From NCBI RefSeq assembly GCF_031846305.1, contig NZ_JAVRHY010000003.1, positions 186,001 to 250,000 of the forward strand: a stretch of DNA of 64,000 nt, given 5' to 3'. Both the position numbers and the translations under genes were made by a program. This stretch comes from Spectribacter acetivorans. Its GTDB lineage: Bacteria; Pseudomonadota; Gammaproteobacteria; Nevskiales; Salinisphaeraceae. Under the pieces are notes generated by a model that saw nothing but the letters and a program-made list of their open reading frames with translations, was not told the origin of the DNA and did no database searches. Below, piece after piece: positions 16,354 through 24,284 of the stretch (the first letter of the stretch is position 1; the number at the start of each line of letters is the position of its first letter).

Positions 16354-17112
16354 ATGACGGACCGTGACCAGGCCGTGCCGGTGGGTGGCTGGCATGCGGT
16401 CATTGCCGCCATGCGCAGCGGCCGGCGAGTGTTCGAGCTGTGGCTGCTGCAGGACCGGGACGATGCCCGGGCGCGGGAGGCCGGCGAACTGGCGGCGGAC
16501 CTCGGCGTGGCTTGCCGGCAGATGACCCGCGCCGAGCTGGATGCGCGGCTGCCGGGCATCAATCACCAAGGCTGCGTGGCGCTGTGCGCGCCGCTGGCGG
16601 CACTGGGCGAGGCCGGTCTGGATGACATCCTGTCCGTCGTGGCATCGCCGTTGCTGCTGGTGCTCGATGGCGTACAGGACCCCCACAACCTGGGGGCCTG
16701 CCTGCGCAGCGCCGCCGCGGCCGGCGCCGACGCGGTGATCACGCCGCGTGACCGGGCGGCCGGATTGAGTACCGTGGTCCGCAAGACCGCGGCCGGCGGC
16801 GCCGACTGTGTGCCGCTGGTCCAGGTGACCAATCTGGCGCGCACGCTGCGCAACCTGCAGGCCGCCGGCGTGTGGGTGGTGGGTACCGCCGCCGAGGCCC
16901 CGCGCAGCATTCACGAAACCCCGCTCACCGGGCCGCTGGCCCTGGTGCTTGGCGGCGAGGGCGGGGGGCTGCGTCGTCTGACCGCCCGCACCTGCGATCA
17001 CCTGGCGGCCATTCCCATGGCCGGCGGCGTGGCCAGCCTGAATGTGTCCGTGGCCGCCGGCATCTGCCTGTTCGAGGCCCTGCGCCAGCGCGGTGCGTCC
17101 GGCACGGTCTGA
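16354..17112 (+). CDS. rlmB: 23S rRNA (Gm2251) 2'-O-methyltransferase RlmB
   Basis: 252 residues of the SpoU (trefoil-knot) family. An N-terminal substrate-binding domain with INHQGCVALCAP is followed by the knot motifs DPHNLGACLRSAAAAGADAV, LVLGGEGGGLRRL and IPMAGGVASLNVSVAAG. Together these match RlmB, which methylates G2251 in the 23S peptidyl-transferase centre. The start ATG 16354 gives MTDRDQAVPVGGWHAV, the typical family beginning. It lies between rnr and the S6 operon. Confidence 0.93.
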   Translation: MTDRDQAVPVGGWHAVIAAMRSGRRVFELWLLQDRDDARAREAGELAADLGVACRQMTRAELDARLPGINHQGCVALCAPLAALGEAGLDDILSVVASPLLLVLDGVQDPHNLGACLRSAAAAGADAVITPRDRAAGLSTVVRKTAAGGADCVPLVQVTNLARTLRNLQAAGVWVVGTAAEAPRSIHETPLTGPLALVLGGEGGGLRRLTARTCDHLAAIPMAGGVASLNVSVAAGICLFEALRQRGASGTV

Positions 17113-17205
17113 GTGGCGTCGCCGGTACTGGCAACCGCAAGCCGGAAGCTGGTAGACTCCGCGCCGCGCAGACGCCGGCTCGGCTGTCTGCTCTCCTTGC
17201 TCCAC

Positions 17206-17225
17206 GGTGGTCAAACCGGACCATC
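17206..17225 (+). promoter_or_regulatory. Hairpin in the rpsF leader, possible S6:S18 autoregulatory site
   Basis: GGTGGTC and GACCATC pair around the loop AAACCG, 27 bases ahead of the rpsF start codon. Leaders of rpsF in many bacteria carry an S6:S18-binding hairpin with an exposed CCG; the position and the ACCG loop fit, but the match is by eye only. Confidence 0.3.
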
Positions 17226-17252
17226 CGGGGGCATGTCCCACGAGGAGTGACA

Positions 17253-17594
17253 ATGAGACATTATGAAATCGTGTTTCTGGTCCATCCGGACCAGAGCGAG
17301 CAGGTGCCCGCGATGATCGACAAGTATCGCGGCATGATTGAGGACTCCGGCGGCACCGTGCATCGCCTGGAAGACTGGGGTCGCCGGCAGCTCGCCTATC
17401 CGATCAACAAGATCCACAAGGCCCACTACGTGCTCATGAACGTGGAGTGCGGCGGCGAGGTGCGCGAGGAACTGGAAGGCATCTTCCGTTTCAACGACGC
17501 CGTGCTGCGCTACCTGTGCATGCGTCGGCCCAAGGCCGATACCGCGCCGTCCCCCCTGGCCAAGAAGAGCGACGACGACAAGTCGGCCGCCTGA
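17253..17594 (+). CDS. rpsF: 30S ribosomal protein S6
   Basis: 113 residues starting MRHYEIVFLVHPDQSEQVPAMI, with GGTVHRLEDWGRRQLAYPINKIHKAHYVLMNVE in the middle, the standard S6 sequence. The C-terminal tail is short and Lys/Asp/Ser rich. The start is preceded by GAGGAGTGAC. First gene of the rpsF-rpsR-rplI operon; no priB lies between rpsF and rpsR, unlike E. coli. Confidence 0.97.
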   Translation: MRHYEIVFLVHPDQSEQVPAMIDKYRGMIEDSGGTVHRLEDWGRRQLAYPINKIHKAHYVLMNVECGGEVREELEGIFRFNDAVLRYLCMRRPKADTAPSPLAKKSDDDKSAA

Positions 17595-17617
17595 TCGCTA
17601 CCTGAGGAATATCAATC

Positions 17618-17848
17618 ATGTCCCGATTCTTCCGTCGCAAGCGCTTCTGCCGCTTCACCGCCGAAGGCGTCGAAGAGATCGATTACAAGGATCTCGACAC
17701 GCTCAAGCAGTACATCACCGAAACCGGCAAGGTCGTGCCCAGCCGCATTACCGGCACCGCGGCGCGCTACCAGCGCCAGCTGTCCACGTCCATCAAGCAG
17801 GCCCGGTATCTGGCCCTGTTGCCCTACACCGACCGGCATTCCGGCTAA
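17618..17848 (+). CDS. rpsR: 30S ribosomal protein S18
   Basis: 76 residues, MSRFFRRKRFCRFTAEGVEEIDYKD with the conserved SRITGTAARYQRQLSTSIKQARYLALLPYT. It binds S6 on the platform of the 30S subunit. It lies 23 bases after rpsF and 14 bases before rplI. Confidence 0.98.
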   Translation: MSRFFRRKRFCRFTAEGVEEIDYKDLDTLKQYITETGKVVPSRITGTAARYQRQLSTSIKQARYLALLPYTDRHSG

Positions 17849-17862
17849 CCCAGGAGAACACG

Positions 17863-18498
17863 ATGCAAGTCATTCTGTTGCAGAAGGTTCGCAACCTGGG
17901 GGACATCGGCGACGAAGTGAAGGTGCGGGCCGGTTACGGACGCAACTTCCTCATTCCCCGGGGCGTGGCCCTGATGGCCACGGTCGCCAACCGCAAGACC
18001 TTCGAATCCCGCAAGGACGAGCTGCTCAAGGCCTCCGAGGACCGCATGGCCCGCGCCCAGGGCCGTGCCGAGTCGTTCCGCGGCAAGTCCTTCACCGTGC
18101 CCATGCGGGCCAGTGACGAGGGCAAGCTCTACGGCTCCGTCGGCCCGCAGGAAATCGTGGATGTCGTCACCGCCGAGACCGGCGCCGAACTCGATGCCAG
18201 CGAAGTGATTCTGGCCGAGGGCGCGATCCGCCAGACCGGCTACTTCGAAGCCACGCTGCAGTTGCACGCGGAAGTCGAGGTGCAGGTCGAACTGGTGGTG
18301 GCGCAGCTCACCGACATGGGCGTGAACATGCCCAACATGCCGGTGGCCGAGGACGAGACCACGTCGGCCGCGGCGCAGCTGCCCTCCGACGAGGATGAGG
18401 ACGACGACGAGTACGCCGAGGAAGCCGAAGGTGCCGCGGATGACGTGGCCGCCGGCGAAGGCGAGGATGAGGACAAGGCGAGTACCGATACCGCCTGA
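17863..18498 (+). CDS. rplI: 50S ribosomal protein L9 with acidic C-terminal extension
   Basis: 211 residues against about 150 in most bacteria. Residues 1-150 are a normal L9: MQVILLQKVRNLGDIGDEVKV, GYGRNFLIPRG, a central helix, and a C-terminal domain with GKLYGSVGPQEIVD. After residue 155 there is an extension of roughly 55 residues dominated by Asp, Glu, Ala and Ser (SDEDEDDDEYAEEAEG and similar). The tail carries no recognisable domain and is probably disordered. A terminator follows, so rplI closes the operon. Confidence 0.96.
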   Translation: MQVILLQKVRNLGDIGDEVKVRAGYGRNFLIPRGVALMATVANRKTFESRKDELLKASEDRMARAQGRAESFRGKSFTVPMRASDEGKLYGSVGPQEIVDVVTAETGAELDASEVILAEGAIRQTGYFEATLQLHAEVEVQVELVVAQLTDMGVNMPNMPVAEDETTSAAAQLPSDEDEDDDEYAEEAEGAADDVAAGEGEDEDKASTDTA

Positions 18499-18524
18499 TC
18501 CCGTGTCGCAATCCGGCAACTGAC

Positions 18525-18555
18525 AACGCCGCCGACTCCGGCGGCGTTGTTGTTT
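18525..18555 (+). terminator. Terminator of the rpsF-rpsR-rplI operon
   Basis: AACGCCGCCG and CGGCGGCGTT form a 10-bp stem with an ACTC loop, followed by GTTGTTT. It lies 27 bases after rplI. Confidence 0.8.
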
Positions 18556-18614
18556 CTGCCACTGCGTTAAACTGCCCGCCTCGGGTCCCGCCGACCACTC
18601 GCCGTATCGCCGCC

Positions 18615-19970
18615 ATGTCCGCCGAGCTCAAGCTGCCGCCGCATTCGCTGGAAGCCGAACAGGCCGTGATCGGCGGGCTGCTGCTGGATAACGATGCCTG
18701 GGACCGCATCGCGGGGCGGATATCCGAATCGGACTTTTACCGCGAGGACCACCGGCTGTTGTTCCGTGGCATCGAGTCGCTGGCCGACGCCGGCAAGCCG
18801 CGCGACGTGGTCACCATCGCCGAGTGGCTGCGCTCCCACGATCTGGTCGACCGGGCCGGCGGCACCGGTTACGTCGGCAATCTGGCTGCCGATACCCCGA
18901 GTGCGGCCAACATCACCGCCTACGCCGACATCGTGCGCGAGCGCTCGGTAACGCGCCAGCTGATTGCTGCCGGCAGCGAAATCGCCGAACTGGGCTTCGC
19001 CGCCGAGGGGCGCAGCGTGCCCGACCTGCTGGACGAGGCGGAGAAGCGCATCTTCGCCATCGCCGACCAGAGTCGGCAGAACGGCAAGGGGGCGCTGTCG
19101 CTCAAGCAGGTGCTGCCACAGGTGGTGGAGCGCATCGAATACCTGCACGAGAACCAGGGGGCGTTTACCGGCCTGGCCACGGGACTCAACCAGTTCGATC
19201 AGCTCACCAATGGTCTGCAGAACTCCGACCTGATCATCCTCGCGGCGCGGCCCTCCATGGGCAAGACCTCGCTGGCGATGAACATGGTGGAGCACGTCAC
19301 GCTCAAGCTGCGCCAGCCGGCGGCCGTGTTCTCCATGGAAATGTCGGCCGAGCAACTGGTCATGCGGATGATCTCGTCCTGGGGTCGCGTGGACCAGAGC
19401 CGCCTGCGCAGTGGTCACCTCGAGGATGAGGACTGGCCGCGCATCACCTCGGCCATCGGCATCATGAACGAGAATGCCAACCTGTTCATCGACGACACCC
19501 CGGCGCTGTCGCCCTCGGAACTGCGGGCCCGGGCGCGCCGGCTCAAGCGCGAGCACGACATCGGGCTGATCATGGTCGACTACATGCAGCTCATGCAGGT
19601 GCCGGGCACGAAGGAGAATCGCACCAACGAGATTTCGGAAATCTCCCGTAATCTCAAGGCCCTGGCCAAGGAACTGGATGTTCCGGTGATTGCCCTGTCC
19701 CAGCTCAACCGCAGCGTTGAACAGCGTGACAACAAGCGGCCCCGCATGTCCGACCTGCGCGAATCCGGCGGCATCGAGCAGGATGCCGATCTGATCGTGT
19801 TCATCTACCGCGACGAGGTCTACAACGAGGACAGTGACGACAAGGGCGTGGCCGAGATTCTCCTGGCCAAGCAGCGCAACGGTCCGTTGGGGACCTGCCG
19901 CGCGGCCTTCCTGGGCCACTTCACCCGGTTCGAGAACCTGCAGGATCACTACGAAGACGATTTCGGCTGA
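18615..19970 (+). CDS. dnaB: Replicative DNA helicase DnaB
   Basis: 451 residues. The N-terminal domain opens PPHSLEAEQAVIGGLLLDN, a linker follows, and the RecA-like helicase core contains Walker A ARPSMGKTSLAMN, Walker B LIMVDYMQLM, ISRNLKALAKELDVPVIALSQLNR and the arginine-finger region near ESGGIEQDADLIVFIYRDE. No intein is present. alr follows immediately, the usual dnaB-alr neighbourhood. Confidence 0.98.
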   Translation: MSAELKLPPHSLEAEQAVIGGLLLDNDAWDRIAGRISESDFYREDHRLLFRGIESLADAGKPRDVVTIAEWLRSHDLVDRAGGTGYVGNLAADTPSAANITAYADIVRERSVTRQLIAAGSEIAELGFAAEGRSVPDLLDEAEKRIFAIADQSRQNGKGALSLKQVLPQVVERIEYLHENQGAFTGLATGLNQFDQLTNGLQNSDLIILAARPSMGKTSLAMNMVEHVTLKLRQPAAVFSMEMSAEQLVMRMISSWGRVDQSRLRSGHLEDEDWPRITSAIGIMNENANLFIDDTPALSPSELRARARRLKREHDIGLIMVDYMQLMQVPGTKENRTNEISEISRNLKALAKELDVPVIALSQLNRSVEQRDNKRPRMSDLRESGGIEQDADLIVFIYRDEVYNEDSDDKGVAEILLAKQRNGPLGTCRAAFLGHFTRFENLQDHYEDDFG

Positions 19971-19983
19971 TGGGGTGCCCGGC

Positions 19984-21063
19984 TTGAGCGAGCGGGCCCG
20001 CGCCGAGATTCATCCGGCCGCGCTGCGGCACAACCTGACGGTGGTGCGACGTCTGGCGCCGGGTCGCCGGGTCTATGCGGCGGTCAAGGCCGATGCCTAT
20101 GGCCACGGCGTGGCCCGCCTTGCCGGGGCGCTGGCTGACGCCGACGGCCTGGCCGTGGCCAGCCTCGCGGAACTGCAGGCGTTGCGCACCGCCGGGCTGA
20201 CCCAGCCGACGGTGCTGCTGTCCGATGTGCTCGACGGCGACCTGTCGGCGCTGACGGCCGACCCCGAGGCGGAGCCGCTGATCTTCAGCACCGCCCAGTT
20301 CGACCGGCTGGCCGCCATCGCCGCCGAGTATCCACGGCGGGTGTGGATCAAGCTGGATACCGGCATGCATCGCCTGGGCTTCGCGCCGGAGCAGGCCGCC
20401 GGCCTGCACCAGCGAGTAGCGGCCACGCCCGGTCTGACGCTGGCCGGCTGGATGACCCATCTGGGCTGCGCGGACGATCCGGACGACCCCATGACGACCC
20501 AGCAAGTGACGTTTTTCGACTCCGCCCTGGCGTCGTTGCCCGGACACCGCTCGATCGCAAACTCCGCCGGCATCTGCGCCTGGCCCCGGACCCATGCCGA
20601 CCTCGTGCGACCGGGGATCATGCTCTACGGTGGCTCGCCATTGCTTGACCGTTCCGCGGCCGATCTGGGACTGAAGCCGGCGATGACCCTGACCGCGCCG
20701 CTGATCAGCTGTACCGAGATTGCGGCGGGCGAGCCGGTGGGCTATGGCGCCACCTGGCGGGCGCCGGAAACCATGCCGGTCGGGGTGGTGGCAATCGGCT
20801 ACGGCGACGGGTATCCCCGCCACGCCCCCAGCGGCACGCCGGCCAGCCTGGATGGGGCGCCCACGCCGCTGGTCGGGCGGGTGTCCATGGACATGCTCAC
20901 CGTCGACCTGCGCCGTGCACCCGATGCGCGGGTAGGTGACCGGGTCGAGTTATGGGGCACCGACGTGCCCGCCGATACGGTGGCCCGGGCCGCCGGCACC
21001 ATCGCCTACGAACTTTTCTGCCGACTCACTGCCCGGGTGAATTTCCGGGTCGATCAGGGATAG
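19984..21063 (+). CDS. alr: Alanine racemase
   Basis: 359 residues, a PLP enzyme making D-alanine for peptidoglycan. The PLP lysine lies in VYAAVKADAYGHG near residue 36, and the second catalytic region reads GYGDGYPRHAP followed by VGRVSMDMLTVDL; ANSAGICAWP is also conserved. The start is uncertain: TTG 19984 (MSERARAEIHPAALRHN) with GGGG upstream was chosen, GTG 19975 is an alternative. The 3' end overlaps the convergent lipoprotein gene by 10 bases. Confidence 0.93.
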   Translation: MSERARAEIHPAALRHNLTVVRRLAPGRRVYAAVKADAYGHGVARLAGALADADGLAVASLAELQALRTAGLTQPTVLLSDVLDGDLSALTADPEAEPLIFSTAQFDRLAAIAAEYPRRVWIKLDTGMHRLGFAPEQAAGLHQRVAATPGLTLAGWMTHLGCADDPDDPMTTQQVTFFDSALASLPGHRSIANSAGICAWPRTHADLVRPGIMLYGGSPLLDRSAADLGLKPAMTLTAPLISCTEIAAGEPVGYGATWRAPETMPVGVVAIGYGDGYPRHAPSGTPASLDGAPTPLVGRVSMDMLTVDLRRAPDARVGDRVELWGTDVPADTVARAAGTIAYELFCRLTARVNFRVDQG

Positions 21064-21476
21064 ACCACGTACCGAAGCGACAACTCGCGACCGGCCAGAT
21101 GGTTGCCAACACTGTCGCGATGCGCCGCCGGACCCAGGTACACCAGGGTCATGCCGGCGAGGCTGCGTCCCGATTGCCGGGCAAGCGCGGCGTTCAGCGT
21201 GGTCCGGTTGAAGGCCGCATCGGGTCCCAGGACCACCAGATACTCGTCCCCGGACGCGGCCTCGCGCAGGCCGTTCGCCAGATTTTCGGCGGCGGCCTCG
21301 CCTTCGGCGGGATCGAGATCGAAGAACAGGAAATCGCGATGCTCGGGCGGCACTTCCAGGCCCGCCAGTATGAAAGCGGTGCGGCTGTCATAAGCGGGCA
21401 ATGGGGCTGACGCATCGCCGCAGCCCGCGATCAGGCCAAGCATGATCAGCCCGGCGAACCGGATCGGCGTGCTCAC
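21054..21476 (-). CDS. Lipoprotein of unknown function (partner of DUF3179-like gene)
   Basis: 140 residues with a lipoprotein signal (GLIMLGLIAGC, Cys at 19). The mature part is about 120 residues with no motif recognised; it contains RDFLFFDLDPAEGEAAAENLANGL and a hydrophobic strand, EYLVVLG. Its start codon overlaps the stop of the upstream DUF3179-like gene (21473-21476), so the two are translationally coupled and probably act together in the envelope. It converges on alr with a 10-base overlap. Confidence 0.75.
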   Translation of the reverse strand: MSTPIRFAGLIMLGLIAGCGDASAPLPAYDSRTAFILAGLEVPPEHRDFLFFDLDPAEGEAAAENLANGLREAASGDEYLVVLGPDAAFNRTTLNAALARQSGRSLAGMTLVYLGPAAHRDSVGNHLAGRELSLRYVVYP

Positions 21477-22819
21477 GGCGCCACCCGGCTGTGGGGATGG
21501 GCGCCCTGCCAGACACGCCAGCTCGTTTCCCGGGTCGGCACCCGTGGCAACTGCCGGCCGCCGGGGCCGATCAGCGCGGATTCGGTCTGCCGCCAGCGGC
21601 GATCCCGCCCATCCCGCCAGGTACCCGGCGAACCGCGCCCGCTCAGGCGGATATCGCCGGTGTCGTACACCCGCAGTGCGCGGTCGGTATGCAGGATCGA
21701 CATCGTTCGCCCGGCCAGCTGGACCTGCTGAACCGCCTCGCCCACCATCGCATCGGCGGCCATCGCCAGCGCGTCGCCGTCCTCCGACATCCCGAGCACG
21801 GTCTGCTCGGCGGCCAGTGGCCCGGGCGCCGTCGGCCGGGCCAGGCGCCGGTCGGCGCGATACTGCCGGAATGCCGCCTTGTCGCGGCGGAACGTGGTCC
21901 GGTCCGGATCGCCGGCCAGTACCAGGCTGTCGGGATGAAGCTGGCGCCAGGCCCGCCAGGTGGTCGTGACCTGGGCCATGGTGGTCAGCTGTCCAGTATC
22001 GTCGCCGGCATCGGACCCGAGGCGTTCGCCTTCGAGCGCGCGCCAGAAGGAGGCGCTACCGGCGTCGTGCAGCACGGTGTCGCCCTTGAACAGGAATACG
22101 CTGTCGCGCAGATCGGCCAATTGGTCGCCGCGCAGTCGGTAGGCGGCGGTGGTGCCGCTCAGGGCATCGTGAACGACCAGCGCGTCGCCCGCCGTGGTGC
22201 GGTCACGCAGCGCGATGTGATCGGCCAGCAGGCGGCGGGGATAGGCGCGGGCCCGGCCGTCCATGACCAGTCCGATCACCAGTTCGTCGTCCTGCAGCGT
22301 CACGTCGCCGGCATCGGCCATGTCGGCCTGCGCCGCGGGTTCGGGGCGGTCGGTGCGCCGCAGCCCGGTCCACTGCAGATGCTGGAATACCCTTGGCTCG
22401 ACCTCGCGCAGGTCCTGATAGAGCTGGCGGTCCACCAGCCCCAGCAGGCTGGCCCTGATGCGGGCGTAATCCGGGTGCAGCGGCAGCTCGGCCTGCTGCC
22501 GCCATTGCTGCCAGTCAGCCGGGGTATCCCCGGGCTGCGCGTCGCTGCGGCGGCGCAACAGGTCCATCATGGCGCCGCGGGTGCGGGCGTCACCGGCAAA
22601 CGGCAGGGCGTCGATCATCGGCGCCGCGTAATCCGGGCGCCAGTGGGCGTCGATCCAGGCCAGTGCCGCCGCGCGGGCATCGGCGCTGCCCGCGCCCAGC
22701 GTCAGGACCTGGCCGCGCAGGCTCGGATCCTCGGGGGCGTTGCCACAGGCGCCGAGCAGGCCGGTCAGCAGGAGGGCGGCCAGCGCGCGACGCGGTTGTG
22801 CAGATCGTCGGATCATCAC
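21473..22819 (-). CDS. DUF3179-like lipoprotein
   Basis: 448 residues. A signal peptide ends in the lipobox LLGAC (near residue 25). An alpha-helical region (residues 30-175) precedes a domain starting DDELVIGLVMDGRARAYPRRLLADHIALRD, which is the DUF3179 pattern. Many DUF3179 proteins have a Cys-rich YCPLC-type motif after this point; here the equivalent reads VVHDALSGTTAAYRLRG without cysteines, so any metal or redox centre there is absent. Function unknown. It is coupled to the small lipoprotein downstream and divergent from radA. The methionine at 22816 is an equally good start. Confidence 0.75.
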   Translation of the reverse strand: MMIRRSAQPRRALAALLLTGLLGACGNAPEDPSLRGQVLTLGAGSADARAAALAWIDAHWRPDYAAPMIDALPFAGDARTRGAMMDLLRRRSDAQPGDTPADWQQWRQQAELPLHPDYARIRASLLGLVDRQLYQDLREVEPRVFQHLQWTGLRRTDRPEPAAQADMADAGDVTLQDDELVIGLVMDGRARAYPRRLLADHIALRDRTTAGDALVVHDALSGTTAAYRLRGDQLADLRDSVFLFKGDTVLHDAGSASFWRALEGERLGSDAGDDTGQLTTMAQVTTTWRAWRQLHPDSLVLAGDPDRTTFRRDKAAFRQYRADRRLARPTAPGPLAAEQTVLGMSEDGDALAMAADAMVGEAVQQVQLAGRTMSILHTDRALRVYDTGDIRLSGRGSPGTWRDGRDRRWRQTESALIGPGGRQLPRVPTRETSWRVWQGAHPHSRVAP

Positions 22820-22895
22820 TCATCCGTGATGGTCGATTGGCCGGCAGTGTTGCATACGCAGGGCCGCGCCTGCCGGATGGCGTTACCATGGGCGC

Positions 22896-24257
22896 ATGAG
22901 CCGGGCCCGGACGCAATTCACCTGTGATGCCTGCGGCGCCCAGCAGCCCAAGTGGGCGGGGCAGTGCCCGGATTGCGGCGAATGGAACACGCTGCGCGAA
23001 AGCGCGGCACCGGCCAGGGCGACCGGGCGTGGTTCGACGTCGCCGGTTGGCGATGCCCGCGTGCGCCGTCTCGACGATGTGTCGCTGGAAGATACGCCGC
23101 GCACCACTACCGGCATGTCCGAACTCGACCGGGTGCTGGGCGGGGGTCTGGTGCCGGGGTCGGTGATCCTGATCGGCGGCGACCCCGGCATCGGCAAATC
23201 GACGCTTCTACTTCAGATGCTGGCGGCCCTGCTGCCGCGCCTGCCGGGGCTGTACGTCAGCGGCGAGGAATCCCTGGAGCAGGTCCACATGCGCGCCCAG
23301 CGTCTGGGGCTGGCGGCGGGCGATCTGGCGGTGCTCGCCGAAACCTGTGTCGAACGGGTATTGGCGCTGGCGGCCAGTCACTCGCCCGGTCTGATCGTGG
23401 TCGACTCGGTGCAGACGGTGTTTTCGGAACAACTGACCTCGGCGCCGGGTTCGGTCTCCCAGTTGCGCGAGTCGGCGGCGATGCTCGTGCGTCACGCCAA
23501 GGCAAGCAGCACCGCCCTGGTCCTGGTCGGGCATGTCACCAAGGAAGGCGTGATCGCCGGCCCTCGGGTGCTGGAGCACATGGTGGACACGGTGCTCTAT
23601 TTCCAGGACGAGCAGACCAGCCGCTACCGGGTGATCCGTGCGGTGAAGAACCGTTTCGGCGCGGTCAACGAACTGGGCGTGTTCGCCATGACCGACCGCG
23701 GGCTGCGCGAAGTGGCCAACCCGTCCGCCATCTTCCTGTCCCGTCACGAAAAGCCGGTGCCCGGCAGCGTGGTGACCGTCACCCGCGAGGGCAACCGGCC
23801 GCTGCTGGTGGAGGTGCAGGCGCTGGTCGATGCCTCGCATCTGCACAATCCGCGCCGGCTCACGCTGGGGCCCGACGCCAACCGGCTGGCGATGCTGCTG
23901 GCGGTGCTGCACCGCCACGGCGGCATTACGCTGGGCGATCAGGATGTGTTCGTGAACGTGGTCGGCGGCATGCGGGTCAACGAGACCGGCATCGATCTGG
24001 CGGTGCTGCTGGCGGTGCTGTCGAGCTTTCGCGACCGGCCGCTGCCCACCGATCTGGTGGTATTCGGCGAACTCGGCCTGGCCGGGGAGATCCGCCCGGT
24101 ACCGGGCGGCGAGGAGCGGCTGCGCGAGGCAGCCAAGCATGGCTTTACCCAGGCGATCGTGCCGCAGGGAAATGCGCCGAAGGGTGGCCGCGGCATTGCC
24201 GGTTTGACGGTGACCGGCGTCGGTCGCCTGGCCGAGGCGCTGGACGCGTTGCCGTAA
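22896..24257 (+). CDS. radA: DNA repair protein RadA
   Basis: 453 residues. The N-terminal C4 zinc finger is CDACGAQQPKWAGQCPDCG, followed by a RecA-like ATPase with Walker A GGDPGIGKST, the RadA-specific KNRFG motif (AVKNRFGAVNELGVF), and a C-terminal Lon-like domain (NPRRLTLGPDANRLAMLLAVL to the end). It promotes branch migration of recombination intermediates. It is divergent from the DUF3179-like gene and convergent with the CorC-type gene. Confidence 0.97.
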   Translation: MSRARTQFTCDACGAQQPKWAGQCPDCGEWNTLRESAAPARATGRGSTSPVGDARVRRLDDVSLEDTPRTTTGMSELDRVLGGGLVPGSVILIGGDPGIGKSTLLLQMLAALLPRLPGLYVSGEESLEQVHMRAQRLGLAAGDLAVLAETCVERVLALAASHSPGLIVVDSVQTVFSEQLTSAPGSVSQLRESAAMLVRHAKASSTALVLVGHVTKEGVIAGPRVLEHMVDTVLYFQDEQTSRYRVIRAVKNRFGAVNELGVFAMTDRGLREVANPSAIFLSRHEKPVPGSVVTVTREGNRPLLVEVQALVDASHLHNPRRLTLGPDANRLAMLLAVLHRHGGITLGDQDVFVNVVGGMRVNETGIDLAVLLAVLSSFRDRPLPTDLVVFGELGLAGEIRPVPGGEERLREAAKHGFTQAIVPQGNAPKGGRGIAGLTVTGVGRLAEALDALP

Positions 24258-24268
24258 GGCGCGTCCAG
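24240..24268. terminator. Inverted repeat spanning the radA stop codon
   Basis: CTGGACGCG and CGCGTCCAG flank an 11-base loop that contains the radA TAA stop. It sits in the convergent junction of radA and the CorC-type gene, 17 bases from the end of the latter, and may work as a bidirectional terminator although it lacks a T-run. Confidence 0.4.
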
Positions 24269-24284
24269 GGCGTCCCGGCTCGGA

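Noticed and set aside
21491..22927. Long plus-strand open frame opposite the DUF3179-like gene
   Set aside because: Low-complexity Gly/Arg/His/Gln composition, no ribosome site, and the minus strand has a lipoprotein signal and coupling to the next gene.
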